Positions 42,861 through 55,940 are shown, numbered from the stretch's first letter. The stretch is DNA of 64,000 nucleotides from Tetrapyrgos nigripes (GCA_013368315.1 JAACJM010000229.1:21041-85040); one strand, 5' to 3'. The notes: generated by a model from the letters alone, not told the origin. Numbers and translations are program-made.

Positions 42861-45194
42861 ACTTTAAAATGACACCTGTAGCACAGTACTCTGAGTCCTT
42901 AGCCAATTGCAAGACCAGACACAAACTGGACGTCAGGACCAAATCAGACCATAGTATGCATGCTTAATGCTTGCAGCACCCACCTGTCCCAGTGAAAAGT
43001 GCAATTTGCATGGTGTCCCAAGCTCTCCCCTTGTGATTTGATGATAGGTATGTAATAAACGGGTAAATGAACTATACTTGTCTGTTGAGGCTGGGGTGCT
43101 GATAAAACAGTTTGTATCTTCTGTTAGTATGTAGGGATATGTCCCTAGTAGGGATCTGACTAAGAACATGGTATTAATAGAGTATTCCTACATCAGACTG
43201 TCTCAATACTCTGCTTGTGACAAGGTAGGTTTACTGTTCTAGGAACCAGTCTAGAGTAGCTCTATTATGATGTACATATGAAAGATTCCTGAAACACATC
43301 TGAACCATCAAGCTTGCGGCCATCCTGGATGCAATGGAGCCCTCTGTACACTAGATATAGACTTGATTGATGGATAGTGCCAAGCCATCAAAGCTAGAAG
43401 AACTTTGAGTGTGAGGCTCTACCTACTGCCAACACTATGCTTATGGACCTCCAAATCCAGGCCAGAATCTTCCTTGAAATAGTCTCTGCCATGTGTGGAG
43501 TTGCCTTGTCCTGCCAGTAACGGATTTTTAGACAGCTGCCTTGGAACCGACCGAGAAATTGAGGAGAAAAGGATGAGATGATGATTGAAGGATGAACAAA
43601 GGGTAAACAGAGAGACAGGGTAGAAGCATGTCAGCACTGCCAGATGATATACAAAAAGCCTCACTGTGATACTGTCTCCATTGCACACTCATCATGCTGA
43701 GAACTTAAAGCAAAAAAAGCTTCGAGAAGAAAAGACCATTGATATAGCAATGTATAGCATCGCATATCATTACATTAAAAGCACTCAGTATAAACCAAAA
43801 GGTGATTCCACCAGCGTGCAGAAGATGAAGATGAGTTGTATGTGGGTGTGCAGATTATGGGCCATATGTAGTGCATAGATAACAAAGAGACTGATAAATT
43901 TGGTTTGGGAGAGACTGATTGATGACTGGGCTGGGTGGATGAGGGCAATGTAGCCGTTGCATGTGATGATGTTGCCTGGTGCTTATGGTCTTTCTTCGAC
44001 TTTTCAGTGGATGAAAAATGGCATCAGGGAAGAGTTTCAGAGGTGTTGGGAGATCTTGGTCTGCTGTGGATATGAGGATGAGAAGACTATCATTGGTGGT
44101 TCCTGTAACAAATCATGTTTTAGTGACTTTATTTGAATATATTCGTAGAAACACACCAGTCAAGTAATCTCTCATTCCACTGGCTCTGCCAGCCCACCAC
44201 CTTCCACACCTGTGCCTGTCTCCTTAATGTGGTTCTCTTCTCAAACTCCTGATTCATTGCTAGCTTTCCTCAATGGCTGAGACTCTTCAATAAGTTACAA
44301 CCTCTCTCTGTGTTTTAACACATCATTCACTTCTTTGCATCGAAACTGTTGGGTCTGAGTGATGAGTCATGTGTCATAAAGGTCATGGTAGTTTAAAATG
44401 ATGATGAAAAGAAGGGTACAAGGAGGAGAGACCAAGGGGAGACAGCCATTGTTGTTGTGGAAGTGAAAGAAACAGCACTGAGAAAACCGGCAAATGTGTA
44501 AGTGCTGAGAACCGGTGACCAAACCCATCACTATCACTGCCTGATATTTATAGACATGCAAGTGCTAGACTGTGTCAAAATGATAAGAAGCAGAGAAACA
44601 CAGTGGCTAAACCAAGGAAAGCAGGGAAAGCAGAATTGCTCAATCAGGTAATGCCCCTGCACTTCCCAATTATGGATAGCTGACGACAACAACGTCACCA
44701 CAAGACGTCACCTTACCTTATCAGGTAAGTATGCATTCAATCTGTGCCCTGCAGCCATTCCCGTCTGAAGGGTATATAAGGCCCATGGTTTTTATCCAGT
44801 CCCCATCATTCCCTCCGCTCATACCTTCTCCTCTCCCTCCCTTTATTTTGACTGCAGCTCTCTGTATGCATCAAGGCAGTGTAAGCTCCCAGGCACAATG
44901 GTCCATTGATCTGGGTCAAGTTGGGGGGGCAGTCCGTAGCGCCATAAGTGTTTTAGGTCAGGTAAGAGCACAGAGTCTCACAAGGTACCAGGGAGCCATT
45001 TTCATCGTGATTACCTGTGTTTCATGCTCATACAGACATTTCCTTGACAACCACCACTCAAGGTGTGGATAGGGGCTTTGGCTGTGCTCATCATGTATAA
45101 AAATGTATTTCTCTTTATCCACTTACTGATACATATGTACAATATGCCTGTGTATACTGTAGTCTACTTGTTGAATTGAAGTATTTATCGCGAC
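42861..45194. other. Non-genic repeat-nest sequence
   Basis: No supported gene. A TATA-like tatataag at 44774-44781 follows a cctta/gtcac-rich stretch and could be the promoter of an old element, but no coding region follows. Confidence 0.3.
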
Positions 45195-45655
45195 TGTCAT
45201 GAATCGCCTCCCGCCTTCTTCATTTTCCTTCTATTACCTATTCATTTTCCGTTCTATTCCCTTCTATAAACCCATAAACACCAATTACTTCTCATCATCG
45301 TCTATCCCGATCTATGACTCACTTCTTCATTTCCTTTATCTCCATGGACATTCCCACATATATACTCCCTTACTTGACTCATACTCTTATCTCCTCCAAT
45401 CCCTAAAACTCCATGGACATTCTCACATATTCACTTCTCTCTTATATATATCGTAGATCTCGTAGCTAGGTTCTTCAGTCTGTTCACTTCGTCTCCACTC
45501 CGCTCCTAGTACAGTGCAGTGTCGAGCATAGTCAGCTACTCAATCCCTTCTTATCTCTACCATTCTTTCTCTACCTTGCCTCATTGTAACCTGCTGAATC
45601 TATCTTGTTCATTGTGTGATTTGGGTGGCTTTGCTAAGTGACAACGTTCATGACA
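45195..45655 (+). mobile_element. Solo LTR (461 bp), family X, copy 1
   Basis: Begins TGTCATGAA and ends TTCATGACA, the inverted ends typical of LTRs (TG...CA). A 5-bp direct repeat gcgac lies immediately outside both ends (45190-45194 and 45656-45660). Internally it shares ttcacttcgtctccactcc and gtacagtgcagtgtcgagca with the second solo LTR at 45995. It marks a retrotransposon lost by LTR-LTR recombination. Orientation is assigned only by similarity between the two copies. Confidence 0.85.
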
Positions 45656-45994
45656 GCGACGGTATCTCAGCAGTAAACATTATGTATCAATGCTCTGGGT
45701 TCAACTTGAATTTGAACCTTCTAGTATTAGCTTGCATCATTGCATTGTTGTAAGACCCTTTGGTGTATTTCCTGTGTAATCCTGTGAGCACAGCTTGATA
45801 ATGCTCCCAATAATTACATCCCCTGATACTATTTCTATCCTCATAAACCCCATAATACCATTGCAATGTGGTTATAACTATCACCATAGTTCTAGTACCA
45901 GCCACTATGCCCTATGTTATAACCCTCAAAATAGATTATAATACCATTCTAACTCTCAAAATCTTTTAAGAACTTAAAATCATTTCAAGCTTTA
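45656..45994. other. Spacer between two solo LTRs
   Basis: Older host repeat sequence with TTATAA-type motifs from about 45840; no gene. Confidence 0.35.
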
Positions 45995-46409
45995 TGTCAC
46001 AAATCGCCGCTCTTCCCTATTTATTTCTTAACTCCACAGACTACTATTCATTTCTTTCATCATCATTTTCCTTGTCTACGGTTACCATCACTGGATCTGA
46101 CATGTACATCATTTATCTCCTCCAATTCCTATCTCCAATCTTTATCTCCATGGACATTCTTATCTATTCACTTACTCTGTATTCACTTCTTTCACATATA
46201 TACCAACGGGCTTGTAGTTAGTTCTTTAGTCTGTTCACTTCGTCTCCACTCTGCTCCTAGTACAGTGCAGTGTCGAGCATAGTCAGCTACTCGTTCTTCT
46301 CTCGTCTTCATTATATCTCTACGTCTCTCTCGCCTCTCATATCTTGTCAATCTATCTTGTTTATCGTGTGACCTGGGTGGTTAATTGCTAAGTGACAACG
46401 TTCTTGACA
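45995..46409 (+). mobile_element. Solo LTR (415 bp), family X, copy 2
   Basis: Begins TGTCACAAATCGCC and ends CAACGTTCTTGACA, and is flanked on both sides by the 5-bp duplication cttta (45990-45994 and 46410-46414). It shares long stretches with the solo LTR at 45195, including the cactgtactag-type core and the gtgacaacgttc 3' end, but has its own target duplication. The two are therefore independent insertions rather than the two ends of one element. Confidence 0.85.
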
Positions 46410-46489
46410 CTTTATAAAACCCATAACTCAGTTATAATCCTGGACATCATTCCCAAAGTCCACCACTATTATCTACATTACAACAGTAT

Positions 46490-46835
46490 TGTTGAAGAAA
46501 TGAGTCCCTACATTCCATTTTTAGTATTTTTTTTTTTCCTTTTCCTTTACATCCGCTAGTTTACTCCATGTCACTGATCCGCTACTGTATATTCTGCCTC
46601 ACATATACTACAGTAGCATACAAAGCTCACCTCAGTTGTTCCCACTATTGTTGTGTGAACCTGAGGCGTGTATATTTCATCCTTTACTTATGTTCTTTAT
46701 ACTAATGTATTACTACAGTACTTGTACTAACTTGTACTCATTATTACAGGTACTGTAGTATTTTTAATCTTACAGTTGTTCCTACTACTGTTGTGTGAAC
46801 CTGAGTACTCATACTAACTTGTACTCATTATTACA
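46490..46835 (+). repeat. 5' LTR of the Copia element
   Basis: 346 bp, TG...CA ends. Contains a short internal duplication: the unit cagttgttcc..tgtgtgaacctgag occurs twice (near 46631 and 46776), as does cttgtactcattattacagg. The sequence after it (ggctataggcccc) would contain the primer-binding site, which I cannot match to a tRNA by eye. Confidence 0.9.
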
Positions 46836-46938
46836 GGCTATAGGCCCCGTGCCCTGAACTGTGCGCATCACACAACAAATTACAACTCAACGAACTATAG
46901 CAAATACATTCCATTGCATCCCATATCCATAAATCAAC

Positions 46939-49900
46939 ATGTCTACGAATATTGGCAATCCGAGCAACTATACAACAATACATGAACTACCCGATGACCG
47001 AAAGTTTAATGGGGAAAATTACGTATCATGGAAGGAGTCTATGCTTTGCCAAGGGAATTTGAAGGGACTACATCTGTACTGGGAAGGGACCCATCGGCTA
47101 CGACTGAACGTACCACTGTGCAGGGTGAAACCGAGTCTATAACCTGAGGCGATCCCAAAAGCTCCATCTCTGCCACTGCTATCAGTAGCCACACTCTGAA
47201 TTTCCTCAAATACAACATTCACAAATCTGTCGCCTATCTGACAATATGGGACAATATCAAGAACCCAGACTCACTAGGGTTCCCATCTGGCAAGAAGTTG
47301 AAGGATCTATGGGAATTCATTGAGAATTAGGAACACATCAGGCTGATGGGAGGAGATGATGGTGATGGGGTGCCATGTATGGATAAGGTAGCGGCTTTGC
47401 AGGCACAAGTGAAGGATTTGACGGAGAAGATGAGTGCCATGCAGACACAAACACAGAAGAAAGGTCCAGCAAACCCAAACATTGTATGTGCAAACCTGAA
47501 ATGTAAACGAGTTGGCCACACAATTGACAACTGCTTTAGGGAAGGCGGAGGTAAACAAGGTTAATGTCCTGCATGGTGGAAAGGGAAGAAAGATGTACCA
47601 CAACCCTCCAACACTCCATCTGCGAATACACCCACAGTTGATGATACTATCCCTGTCCTTACTCTCACCACCAACATACCCAACAACACGCTCAGAAATG
47701 GCACAAAGATCATACTAGTTGCTGACTCAGGGGCCACCCATCATTTCTTCCAAGACCAATCAGTTTTCAATACATATGAGACTCATGTGGACGAAGAAAA
47801 TGGATCGAAGAAAGGGATGAGTTTCGAGATTATTGGGAAGGGGGACTCGAGATGGCCAAAGAGAAGCTTGATGGTATGCCAGACCTGGGAAAGGGTATTA
47901 GATGGATAATGGGATGGTGCAAAGACTGCAAAAGGGCTCACACCAACAAACAACATCATAATACTAGTACTGAGATTGTCACCAAAGCGAACTATTGATG
48001 GTACCTAGACGTGTGGGGTCCAGCACAAGTCATATCTGTGGGCGGAAACTCATATACTCTTGTAGGGGTTGATGCTGGTACAATGAAGAAGCTGGTGGAG
48101 TTGATGAAGAACCGGACAGCTGAAATGATTATCACTATTCTCAGCACGTTGAAAACGAAAGCCAAAGTGCAAACAGGAAGGAAGTTGAAGCGCATTAGGA
48201 TGGACAATGCACCAGAATGGGCACTCATGCAAGAATGGACAACAAAACATGGTATTGAACACGAGTTTACAGCGCCATACACCTCTCCATCGAACAGCAT
48301 CGCTGAGTGTGGAGTTGGAGTCCTTCTTGAGGGTACCAGGCAGCACTATTTGATTCTGGTCTTCCTCCTTCATGGTGGGGACATGCAACAATGTCTGTTG
48401 CATATGTTCAGAATATATTTCCAAACACAAGCGGGAACGTACCAGAAGAACTGTGGACTGGCCAATATCAAAACATCTCCCATCTCAATCTGATTTGGAT
48501 CTATCAGTTTTGTCCATATCCCAGAGAAGAGTGGACAGAAGAAGTTGGATGCAAGAGGCTTCAAGGCACAGATGGTTGGGTATGCAGGAAGAAAGGTATA
48601 TGTGGTGAAAGAGTGGGGTTCTAATGCTGTGTACCACACAAGTGACGTGGTATGGGAGAAGTTGAATGGGCATTGGGTTTCCGAGGTTAAGGGGGAGGAT
48701 GAAGACTTGAAATTCCTAACCCCAAAAACCCTTGACAATGCCAGCTCGAACCCCAATCAAACTGCAGCCAAATATAACTGAGACCTGGTGATGTTGTTAA
48801 ATCCACTATCCCCGAGCCGAGAAACAAATCCAATGATCCCACAAATTCCAAATGCTCCCAAACCAAAGCGCACTCACTGCACCCAGGAAGAGATATGGGG
48901 AATACAGCCAATGCGATTTTCGTCTCATGCCTGGAATCTCACTCAACAACTCATTCAGTCAAAGGAGTATGAGGAGAGAGAAAGAGAAGTGAATGAAGAG
49001 GGAGAGAAATGGGCAAATGATGAGGAACACGAGTTATTACCCGAGTTTGACGAAGAAGCACCAGCTGCAAACAATACCAAAGCACCAGTAATAGAACCTG
49101 ACAACACATGGGTTCCAACATCACATGATGAGGCCATGACTCATCCAGACTTATGGATGCCCCCAATGGAGAAAGAGTTGGCAAAATTAGACTCCCACAA
49201 GGCTTTCACCCCCGTCCATCGTCCAAAAGATGTAAAAACAATTACTATGTGATGGGTGTATGCACTATGATATGATAGTGAGGGCAGGATCACAGAGAGA
49301 CGTGCTAGATTGGTAGTCAGGGGATATGACCAGGTCAAGGGGATACACTATGAGGATACATGGTCTATTGTTGCACGTTACGAATCTGAACAGTTTGCTA
49401 TTGCTATTGCTGCATACGAGGGACTCGACTTATGGTCAGGTGATTTTACAGGAGCATATCTCAACGCAAAGCCACAGGATGTGAATTACCTCAAATTGCC
49501 TGAAGGGTTTGAAAGCCAGTACAGCTTGAGAGACAGAGAGGAGACGGTATTATTGATGAACATCAACATTTATGGGACTATGGATGCAGGTAACAACTGG
49601 TACTGAATGTTGATGGGTATTACCACAAATAGGGTTCAAGACCAATCCTGCAGATCCATGTGTACAATACCGCCAGACTGAGACTGGATACACCTTCACT
49701 GTGACATACACTGATGATGTCACTGGGGTTTCATTGACAAAAGAAGACGGAGAGAGAGTGAGAAAGGAAATTGCAGAGGGATATGAGTTCAGGGACTATG
49801 GAAGGCCTGATGTGATTTTGGGGATGACGGTTAGGAAGGACGAGGTATCGGGAAGTATATCCATACACCAACGACCCCTCATTGAGAAGACTCTGGAGCG

Positions 49901-50711
49901 TTTTGGAATGCAAGACTGTGCACCAAAGTACACCCCTTTGTCCCCAGGAATCAAATTCATCAACAGCCAGCCAGACCCTATTCCAGCCAATGACAAGCTC
50001 TTCATGATCGACAAGAACTACTACAGCCTTGTTGGAGCCTTGAACCACATCAGCCAAGGGACCCAACCTGATATCTCATTCTCAGTATCCCTACTCTAAC
50101 GATATGCAAGTGACCCACGACCAGTCCATTGGGCAGCAGGAATGCATTTACTTGCATATCTCAAAGTGACGACAAACTATCAACTGAAATACCATCGTTG
50201 TCTGGGGGAGTTGGAGGACAGGCTCAAACCAGTTGGCTATACAGATGCTTTGCATGCAGATGTGAAAGAAGAGAATGGGCTCACAACTCAGAAGTCAACA
50301 ATGGGTTATGTTTTCATGGTTGCTGGAGGGGTGGTCTCTTGGGCATCATCAAAGCAACGGGTGGTCGCATTATCCACAACAGAGGTGGAGTATTTGTCAA
50401 TGGTTAACATGGGAAAGCAAGCGGAGTGGATGGCGAAATATCTGAAGGGAATTGGGATGGAAACGGAGTATCCATTCACTATCTTTGTCAACAACACAAG
50501 CTCTATCTCATTAACGGAGGCGACTACAAAGCATGGACACACCAAACATTTTGATACTTCATGGGCATGGATTCGAGATGCTATCAGGGCCAGAGAGTTG
50601 GAATTCCATCATATCTCCACCAAAGACAACATAGCAGACCTTATGACAAAATCGTTATCTCAACCAGCATTGGAGAAGTTTGTGAAGGAATTGGGATTGA
50701 CTGTGGGCTGA
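46939..50711 (+). pseudogene. Copia gag-pol, disrupted
   Basis: gag starts at ATG 46939 with 'KFNGENYVSWKESM', typical of Copia capsids, and hits a stop at 47140. A zinc knuckle CANLKC-x4-H-x4-C is at about 47487-47534. The protease active site 'VADSGATHHFF' is near 47720. Integrase core lies at 48011-48340 ('DVWGPAQV', 'RMDNAPEW', 'PYTSPSNSIAE', giving the D-D-E positions). Reverse transcriptase spans 49310-50099 with 'DFTGAYLNA' and a variant 'YTDD' catalytic box. RNase H at 50142-50711 has 'PVGYTDAL', 'STTEVEY' and 'KHIDT'-like 'TKHFDTSW'. At least five stops or frame changes separate these blocks, so no full polyprotein can be made. Confidence 0.9.
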
Positions 50712-50779
50712 AACATAGGCATTTGGAAATGCTGAAGAAACGAACCACGCGGTAGGGTGAGACATAGGCACTCAGGGAG

Positions 50780-51124
50780 TGTTGAAGAAACGAGTCCCTA
50801 CATTCCATTTTTAGTATTTTTTTTTTCCTTTTCCTTTATATCCGCTAGTTTACTCCATGTCACTGATCTGCTACCATATATTCCACCTCATATATACTAC
50901 AGTAGCATACAAAGCTCACCTCAGTTGTTCCCACTATCATTGTGTGAACCTGAGGTGTGTATATTTCATCCTTTACTTATATTCTTTATACTAATGTATG
51001 ACTACAGTACTTGTACTAACTTGTACTCATTATTACAGGTACTGTAGTATTTTTAATCCTACAGTTGTTCCCACTATCATTGTGTGAACCTGAGTACTTG
51101 TACTAACTTGTACTCATTATTACA
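50780..51124 (+). repeat. 3' LTR of the Copia element
   Basis: 345 bp, near-identical to 46490-46835 with scattered, mostly transition substitutions. The run before it (gtgagacataggcactcagggag) is a weak purine-rich candidate for the polypurine tract. The immediately following agtat completes the target duplication. Confidence 0.9.
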
Positions 51125-51129
51125 AGTAT

Positions 51130-52819
51130 TATAGGCCCATTACCAGAAAGCTGGATTGAAGTAATCTAGTTATAATATACCATAATTGTTTTAGGCATTT
51201 TGGGGGTTATGGGGATTATAATCAGCTTATCACAGAGGTTACTATGTTTTACTAGGAAGCTGGCCATTTGGTGAATATCTCTAGAACGAGGACACTTTGG
51301 CTAGCTTTTGTAAAATCAAAAAATACTACTAAACAGTCCTTGTTCACGTACCAAAGCTTGTCTGGTGGGAGGTAGTAGTCATTGAGATATCGGCAAAGTT
51401 TGACGTGAAATGATGGGAACTACGGGAAATCCTTATGTAAGCAACTGCCTAGTGTAATCGCGCCGTATCTCGTCGTTCTCTGCATCGTTTCTGTCCATTT
51501 TGTACTCCTTTTGTTCCCTTATGTCTGGGCTTCTTTAGCAATCACCCTATTTGCTTGTTTGTGCAATAACCCGCCTTATGCACCTATCTTAGCTTGAATA
51601 TTGCTTCTCTGCTCAGATGCTGAACACACCACCTTCTGCCTCACATGCTGACTCCAGATGACTTCAGGGCGCAATGAAACTTTGCAGTCTCATTTTTGAC
51701 ATCTTATTTCATGCAATTTTGCATTTTCCATTTTTAGGGGTTTTCCCTGATGCTTGAGCAGGCTCCATTCCTCACCTACACCTTTGGTGTAAGGGCTGAG
51801 TGATGAAGGCCTTGGGTGGAAGCAACTGATTTGAGGGACCAAAAAGCTTCATAGTTGTGTAACTTGACCTTCAATCTTGACTACTGAGCATGATTCATGA
51901 TAATTGTTCCTTAGCCCGTGCACTCAGGAGATGTTGAGATTGGGAGGTTTTGTCCCAAATATCACCATCTTCTCGCTGACCTTTAGTACTAATTGTAATA
52001 ACAGAATAGTGTTCCAAACAACTTTTTTCATGCTTCTCTACAAGATTTCAATTGGAAAATTGTCCTCAGCACCATCATTTGGTCTCCAAGCCCCTGTGCT
52101 CCTAGATCAATTCTCAACCTTAATTCTCTTGATGATTCCACTTGTAGTAAGGGATCATGACTCCAGCACGCTACGAGGGCCATCAAAGAAGTCCCCAAAA
52201 GATCTCAGCACACCATTGCAGTATGTGACAAGGTCCAAAAATTACACTGCTTACTACCCATCTCAATGAGGTCTGACCACTGACTAGTTTCCACATATTT
52301 CATGTCATTCACATCAATCCATGTCTGTAGATTATTCCAATCATGATTCCTATGTATTGGTATGCTATTCTGAGTACATAGACTTGAGTTATAGGCGGGG
52401 CATGGTACAAAGTAGTGCATATGTAGTGTTAGAAGGAGAGGAGAGGAAAGTTAAGAAATATAAGGTCTTGTATTATCCCAAAACACTTGGGATATGTCAA
52501 GATATGTTTATAGCATAGCTGCGCATGCCTGGAGAGACAGATGAACGACTAATAGGAGGAGAAATGGACGTCGTCGTTGACGCGGACTGATAGCTTACAA
52601 ATATTCTCACGCGTGGCCAGCTTCCCAGTTTTGGCTAAATTTCGACTCGTCGCAGAAAAATATTCACTGAGCAATCACTTTCATTGATAAAAATACCATC
52701 CATCTTTTTCCAATAGCGAGGATCCTACGCTATCGATAGACACCATTTTTTTAGCTCCAAGGCAATGCTGTAATTAATCACGATTTAAATACGCTATGGT
52801 GGCCAGGTTCATGGTATTC
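51130..52819. other. Repeat-nest flank, no gene supported
   Basis: The first 110 bp continue the TTATAA-style host repeat. A plus-strand frame at 51904-52269 lacks recognisable motifs. The block ends where a copy of the SDR C-terminus begins. Confidence 0.3.
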
Positions 52820-52960
52820 AATAGTATGGTGGTTATCGCAAGCATTCTTCAAGGACGATCGAAAGAAATGAACGAATGGAGAGAACTGGGGATGGGGACG
52901 AATGCAGAAGGGTCTGCGTATGAAGAATGCGTGGGCCAAGGTTTAAGAGAAACCCAAGAC
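52820..52960 (+). pseudogene. SDR C-terminal fragment (third copy)
   Basis: About 130 bp encode 'MVVIASILQGRSKEMNEWRE', then 'LGMGTNAEGSAYEE'. This matches the end of the intact SDR (37500-37628) and, more closely at DNA level, the decayed copy at 38855-38940 (gaaagaaatgaacgaatggag identical). No upstream SDR exons are present. Because it overlaps the 38.9-kb copy rather than continuing it, it is a separate duplicate, not the displaced end of one gene. Confidence 0.8.
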
Positions 52961-53087
52961 GATGATAAATAATTGGCAACTTGGGTAGTAGTAAAGATAC
53001 AACGAGAGGTTTATAGTTTACACATACTCGAAGGTAACTTCAACTGCAAACTTGTTCCGTCCCTTCCCTCCCGCCAATTTCAGAGTG

Positions 53088-55439
53088 CTACTCATACTCT
53101 CCAATCGCATCCAAATAGCCTCTTGTCCATGCAGAAAACATCCTCTCACTTGTCTCCTTCATCTTCTTAAATCCCTCTTCTTTCATCAACCCCACCACCT
53201 TGATTCTTTCCAATACCTGTGAAAGTGCGTCCACATCTTCAGGTCCCGCTTCTTGAACTCCTTTAGCCCTTAATGTCTCTAACAGCTTATTCGCCTCCTC
53301 CAGAAGTTGCGACGCCAAATCAATATTACCTTGAATCGCACTTTCAAAAGCGACGATCGCTTCTTCGCTTGGGGGAGGTCTGCCTTCTTTCTCTACGACC
53401 TCCTTGACAAATTCTCTGACGCCGTGAAGCTTGTAGGCGCTGGCTTGTAGATATCCATAATCGGTTGGATCTGGAGGAACTCGAAGTACGACAAAGCTGT
53501 CAGTTTGAATGATGGGGCGTGGGTTCTGGCTTGAGCCTGAGGCTGCATTTTCCTTCTCCGTGTCCTTTTCCTCTCCTTCTTTTCCCGCTCCTTCATGTAC
53601 TTCTCGAGCAGCTCTTCGTCCGGCTTGGCAAACGCATATTTCGTACTCCCAGACTCGGAGTTGAACTGAGGGATATCAAGCATGAAGATCCATCCTACTC
53701 CCTTAAAACAGTCCAGAGAGTGTCGCCTTGGGACAGATGAGACAGTACGCGAGTACCAGTCATCTCCTCCATCGACCACGACCTTAGCCTTGGTCTTGGT
53801 TTGGTGCGATGTTGTGTCTGCCTGGCCATCCACTCCAGCTCCGGCTTCGTCTCCAGTTCCATCTTTTTGGTCTTCTGCAACAATAGTAGTCCCGGCAGAC
53901 AATGCCAACCCTGGGCCAAACCCGCACATATTATACGATGAGTTTAAGAGGAAGGAGTCTTTATTCCCTGGACAAGTCAACACGGACAATTGTCCCGCCA
54001 AGCTCCTCAGAAGTTTTTTCTAGATTAAAAAACGGAACAGAGGAGATGTTCTTGTACTCGAAGACAGCTGTGAGACCATGACGGTATGCAGGATGGAGAG
54101 TTTCCAAGGGAAAACGACCAGTTTCATCGTAGTCTCTGTTCAACTTAATGCTTGTTGAGCGCAGGAAAGCGGGATGGATGAGATCATGGAGATGGTAGAA
54201 CAGTGCGGGAGAAGTGGACATGAGCTCGAGGAGGTCATCGTCTGTGATGCTTGTATCAAGCAAGATAAGACGGAGTAACGGGGACCTTGAGCACTTCAGC
54301 AACGGTAGAAGTTGAGATGTTGTGATTCCCGGTAAGGTTTAGGGATTTGATATCGAGAAACGTCTTCGACAATGTGGTAACGACACGAAGGACCTGCTCG
54401 GGGGAAAGTGAAGGATAGAAAGAAAGATCGAGAATGAAGGGGTTGGTAGATTCGAGATCATGTTCAAGAAGTTTAACGAGGAGAGAGATTCCATTATCTG
54501 GAAACGGATTCCTCGCCATCAGCGCCTTCTTCACGAGCTCTGCTTTACCCGGCTGCCAAACTATCCCCTCGAGTTCGCTAGTGTCGTCTGTAGATAGACT
54601 ATGCTCTACCGCAGGAGCAATAGACAGCTCGACAAGGGAAGTAATAGGATTTGCCTCAGCTTGACGCTCTGCGTTGTCAGTGATTGCCTCGTTGTCGTGA
54701 GGCTTGTACTCGTGAGGCCATACTTCTGCGAGCATTCCCAACGTAACAAGTCGAACGCCTTCCAGAGCGGCGACAACCTCAACGACAGCACTCTCCAATG
54801 GGGTTCTCTTGGTTGTATCATCATCTTCAGCGTCACCACCGCCTTCACGTTTCTTCATGATTGCGTCCAGGTTGTAATAATGACGGACATACCCCCTCAT
54901 GTCGACCGGTCCACTGCGGCGTGAACGGATGAAGCAGTAAGCGGGATCAGCAGGATCTGTAACATCGATGACTGTAATCCCGTCGTCATTATCTAAATCA
55001 TACCAGAGCTAGCAGTTAACAGCGGTCTTCCTGGAAAGGTCCCTTACCACTCACCTCCAGCAAAACTTCCCATATTAGGACTGAAAACACAGCTATCAAA
55101 TCCAGCACCACTGAAATACGGCTGTTCCAAATCTCCCATATCGACGTTCCACGCCAGGCTCAAAAGAAAGAGTGTATACGGGCAAGGCATCAAAGGCATG
55201 TATGGTGATTCTCCCCTTCGTCCATACACGCCCTGTACGCGACGGATTTCATCCCGGATAATGGACGCATTGTTTTCGTTTCTGAGGAGAGCGAGAAATC
55301 GATTGACACCTCGGAGAGGAAGACTGCCATAGCAGAACTGGTGATGGTGGGCTGCTATGCAGCGATAGAATGCTTGACCGGTGGTAGAACCGTGAGGAAC
55401 GAGACGAGCGATGACGAAGACTTGGTGTCTTTGACCCAT
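53088..55439 (-). CDS. 'MGQRHQ' family protein of unknown function, frame-broken
   Basis: Start ATG 55439 gives 'MGQRHQVFVIARLVPHGS' followed by 'YRCIAAHHHQFCYGSLPLR', a conserved opening of a large basidiomycete family with no assigned function. One intron joins to 'DNDDGITVIDVTDPADPAYC'. A leucine-rich stretch with 'KSLNLTGNHNIS' follows near 54330, and the end is 'ERMFSAWTRGYLDAIGEYE' at 53088. The coding stays protein-like throughout but changes frame near 54277, near 53972 and between about 53600 and 53540. None of these positions offers an intron of realistic length. Either a recent pseudogene or sequence indels. Confidence 0.65.
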
Positions 55440-55940
55440 GGCGGTGGTGAGGGGTTTGGAAGAACTCGAGTGGAGCACTTCTGATTACTTGAACCTCATA
55501 TTTAGAACATAGGGCGGCGCGTGATGTTTAGGAAAGAAGGCTGAAGGTGTCAGCCAAGTGTCAGAACTCAGGTGTCTCACAATCTCAATCACACGAGTCA
55601 TGAACGGCTCAAAACCAGCGAGATACCACCCTCAATGAAACCGAGAAGGCAGCAGAGGCAAATGATTATTTGAACTCGTCCAAAAAAAAAAATAAGAAAA
55701 CACTGAGAGCTAACGAGAAAACGGAGAACAAGAAGGAAAGAAGGAAAAAAGGATGTACGAGAAATAAAAACAAGTGAAAAAACTCCCAACGTTGATAGAA
55801 GGACAAGCGGGCGTATTTACTAGAGAACTGTTCGGTAAAAATCAATCCATAACTACGATGAGAAGAAAAACCAGGAAAACAGGAAGATGATGTTACAGAG
55901 CAGAGACAATAAAATAAAAAGTTCTGTCTACGGTCTAATT
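55440..55940. other. Spacer upstream of the 'MGQRHQ' gene
   Basis: Promoter region of the 53088-55439 gene and 3' flank of the next. A-rich tracts (aaaaaaaaaataag near 55681) but no gene. Confidence 0.35.

Larger units (their letters stand above)
46490..51124 (+). mobile_element. Full-length but decayed Ty1/Copia retrotransposon (4,635 bp)
   Basis: Two LTRs of about 346 bp (46490-46835 and 50780-51124) start TGTTGAAGAAA and end CATTATTACA. They differ by about a dozen and a half substitutions plus a few small gaps. The target duplication agtat is present on both sides (46485-46489 and 51125-51129). Between them, in the order gag, protease, integrase, reverse transcriptase, RNase H, lie Copia domains on the plus strand, interrupted by stops and frame changes. 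Integrase before reverse transcriptase identifies Copia rather than Gypsy. The element sits inside an AT-rich older repeat, about 80 bp after a solo LTR of another family. Confidence 0.93.

Noticed and set aside
45195..46409. The two related LTRs as the two ends of one retrotransposon
   Set aside because: Each has its own different 5-bp duplication and only about 340 bp lie between them with no coding sequence; they are independent solo LTRs.
38855..52960. Transposon nest inserted into the SDR pseudogene, splitting it
   Set aside because: The 38.9-kb and 52.8-kb pieces overlap in the gene rather than abut, so they are two copies, not one split gene.
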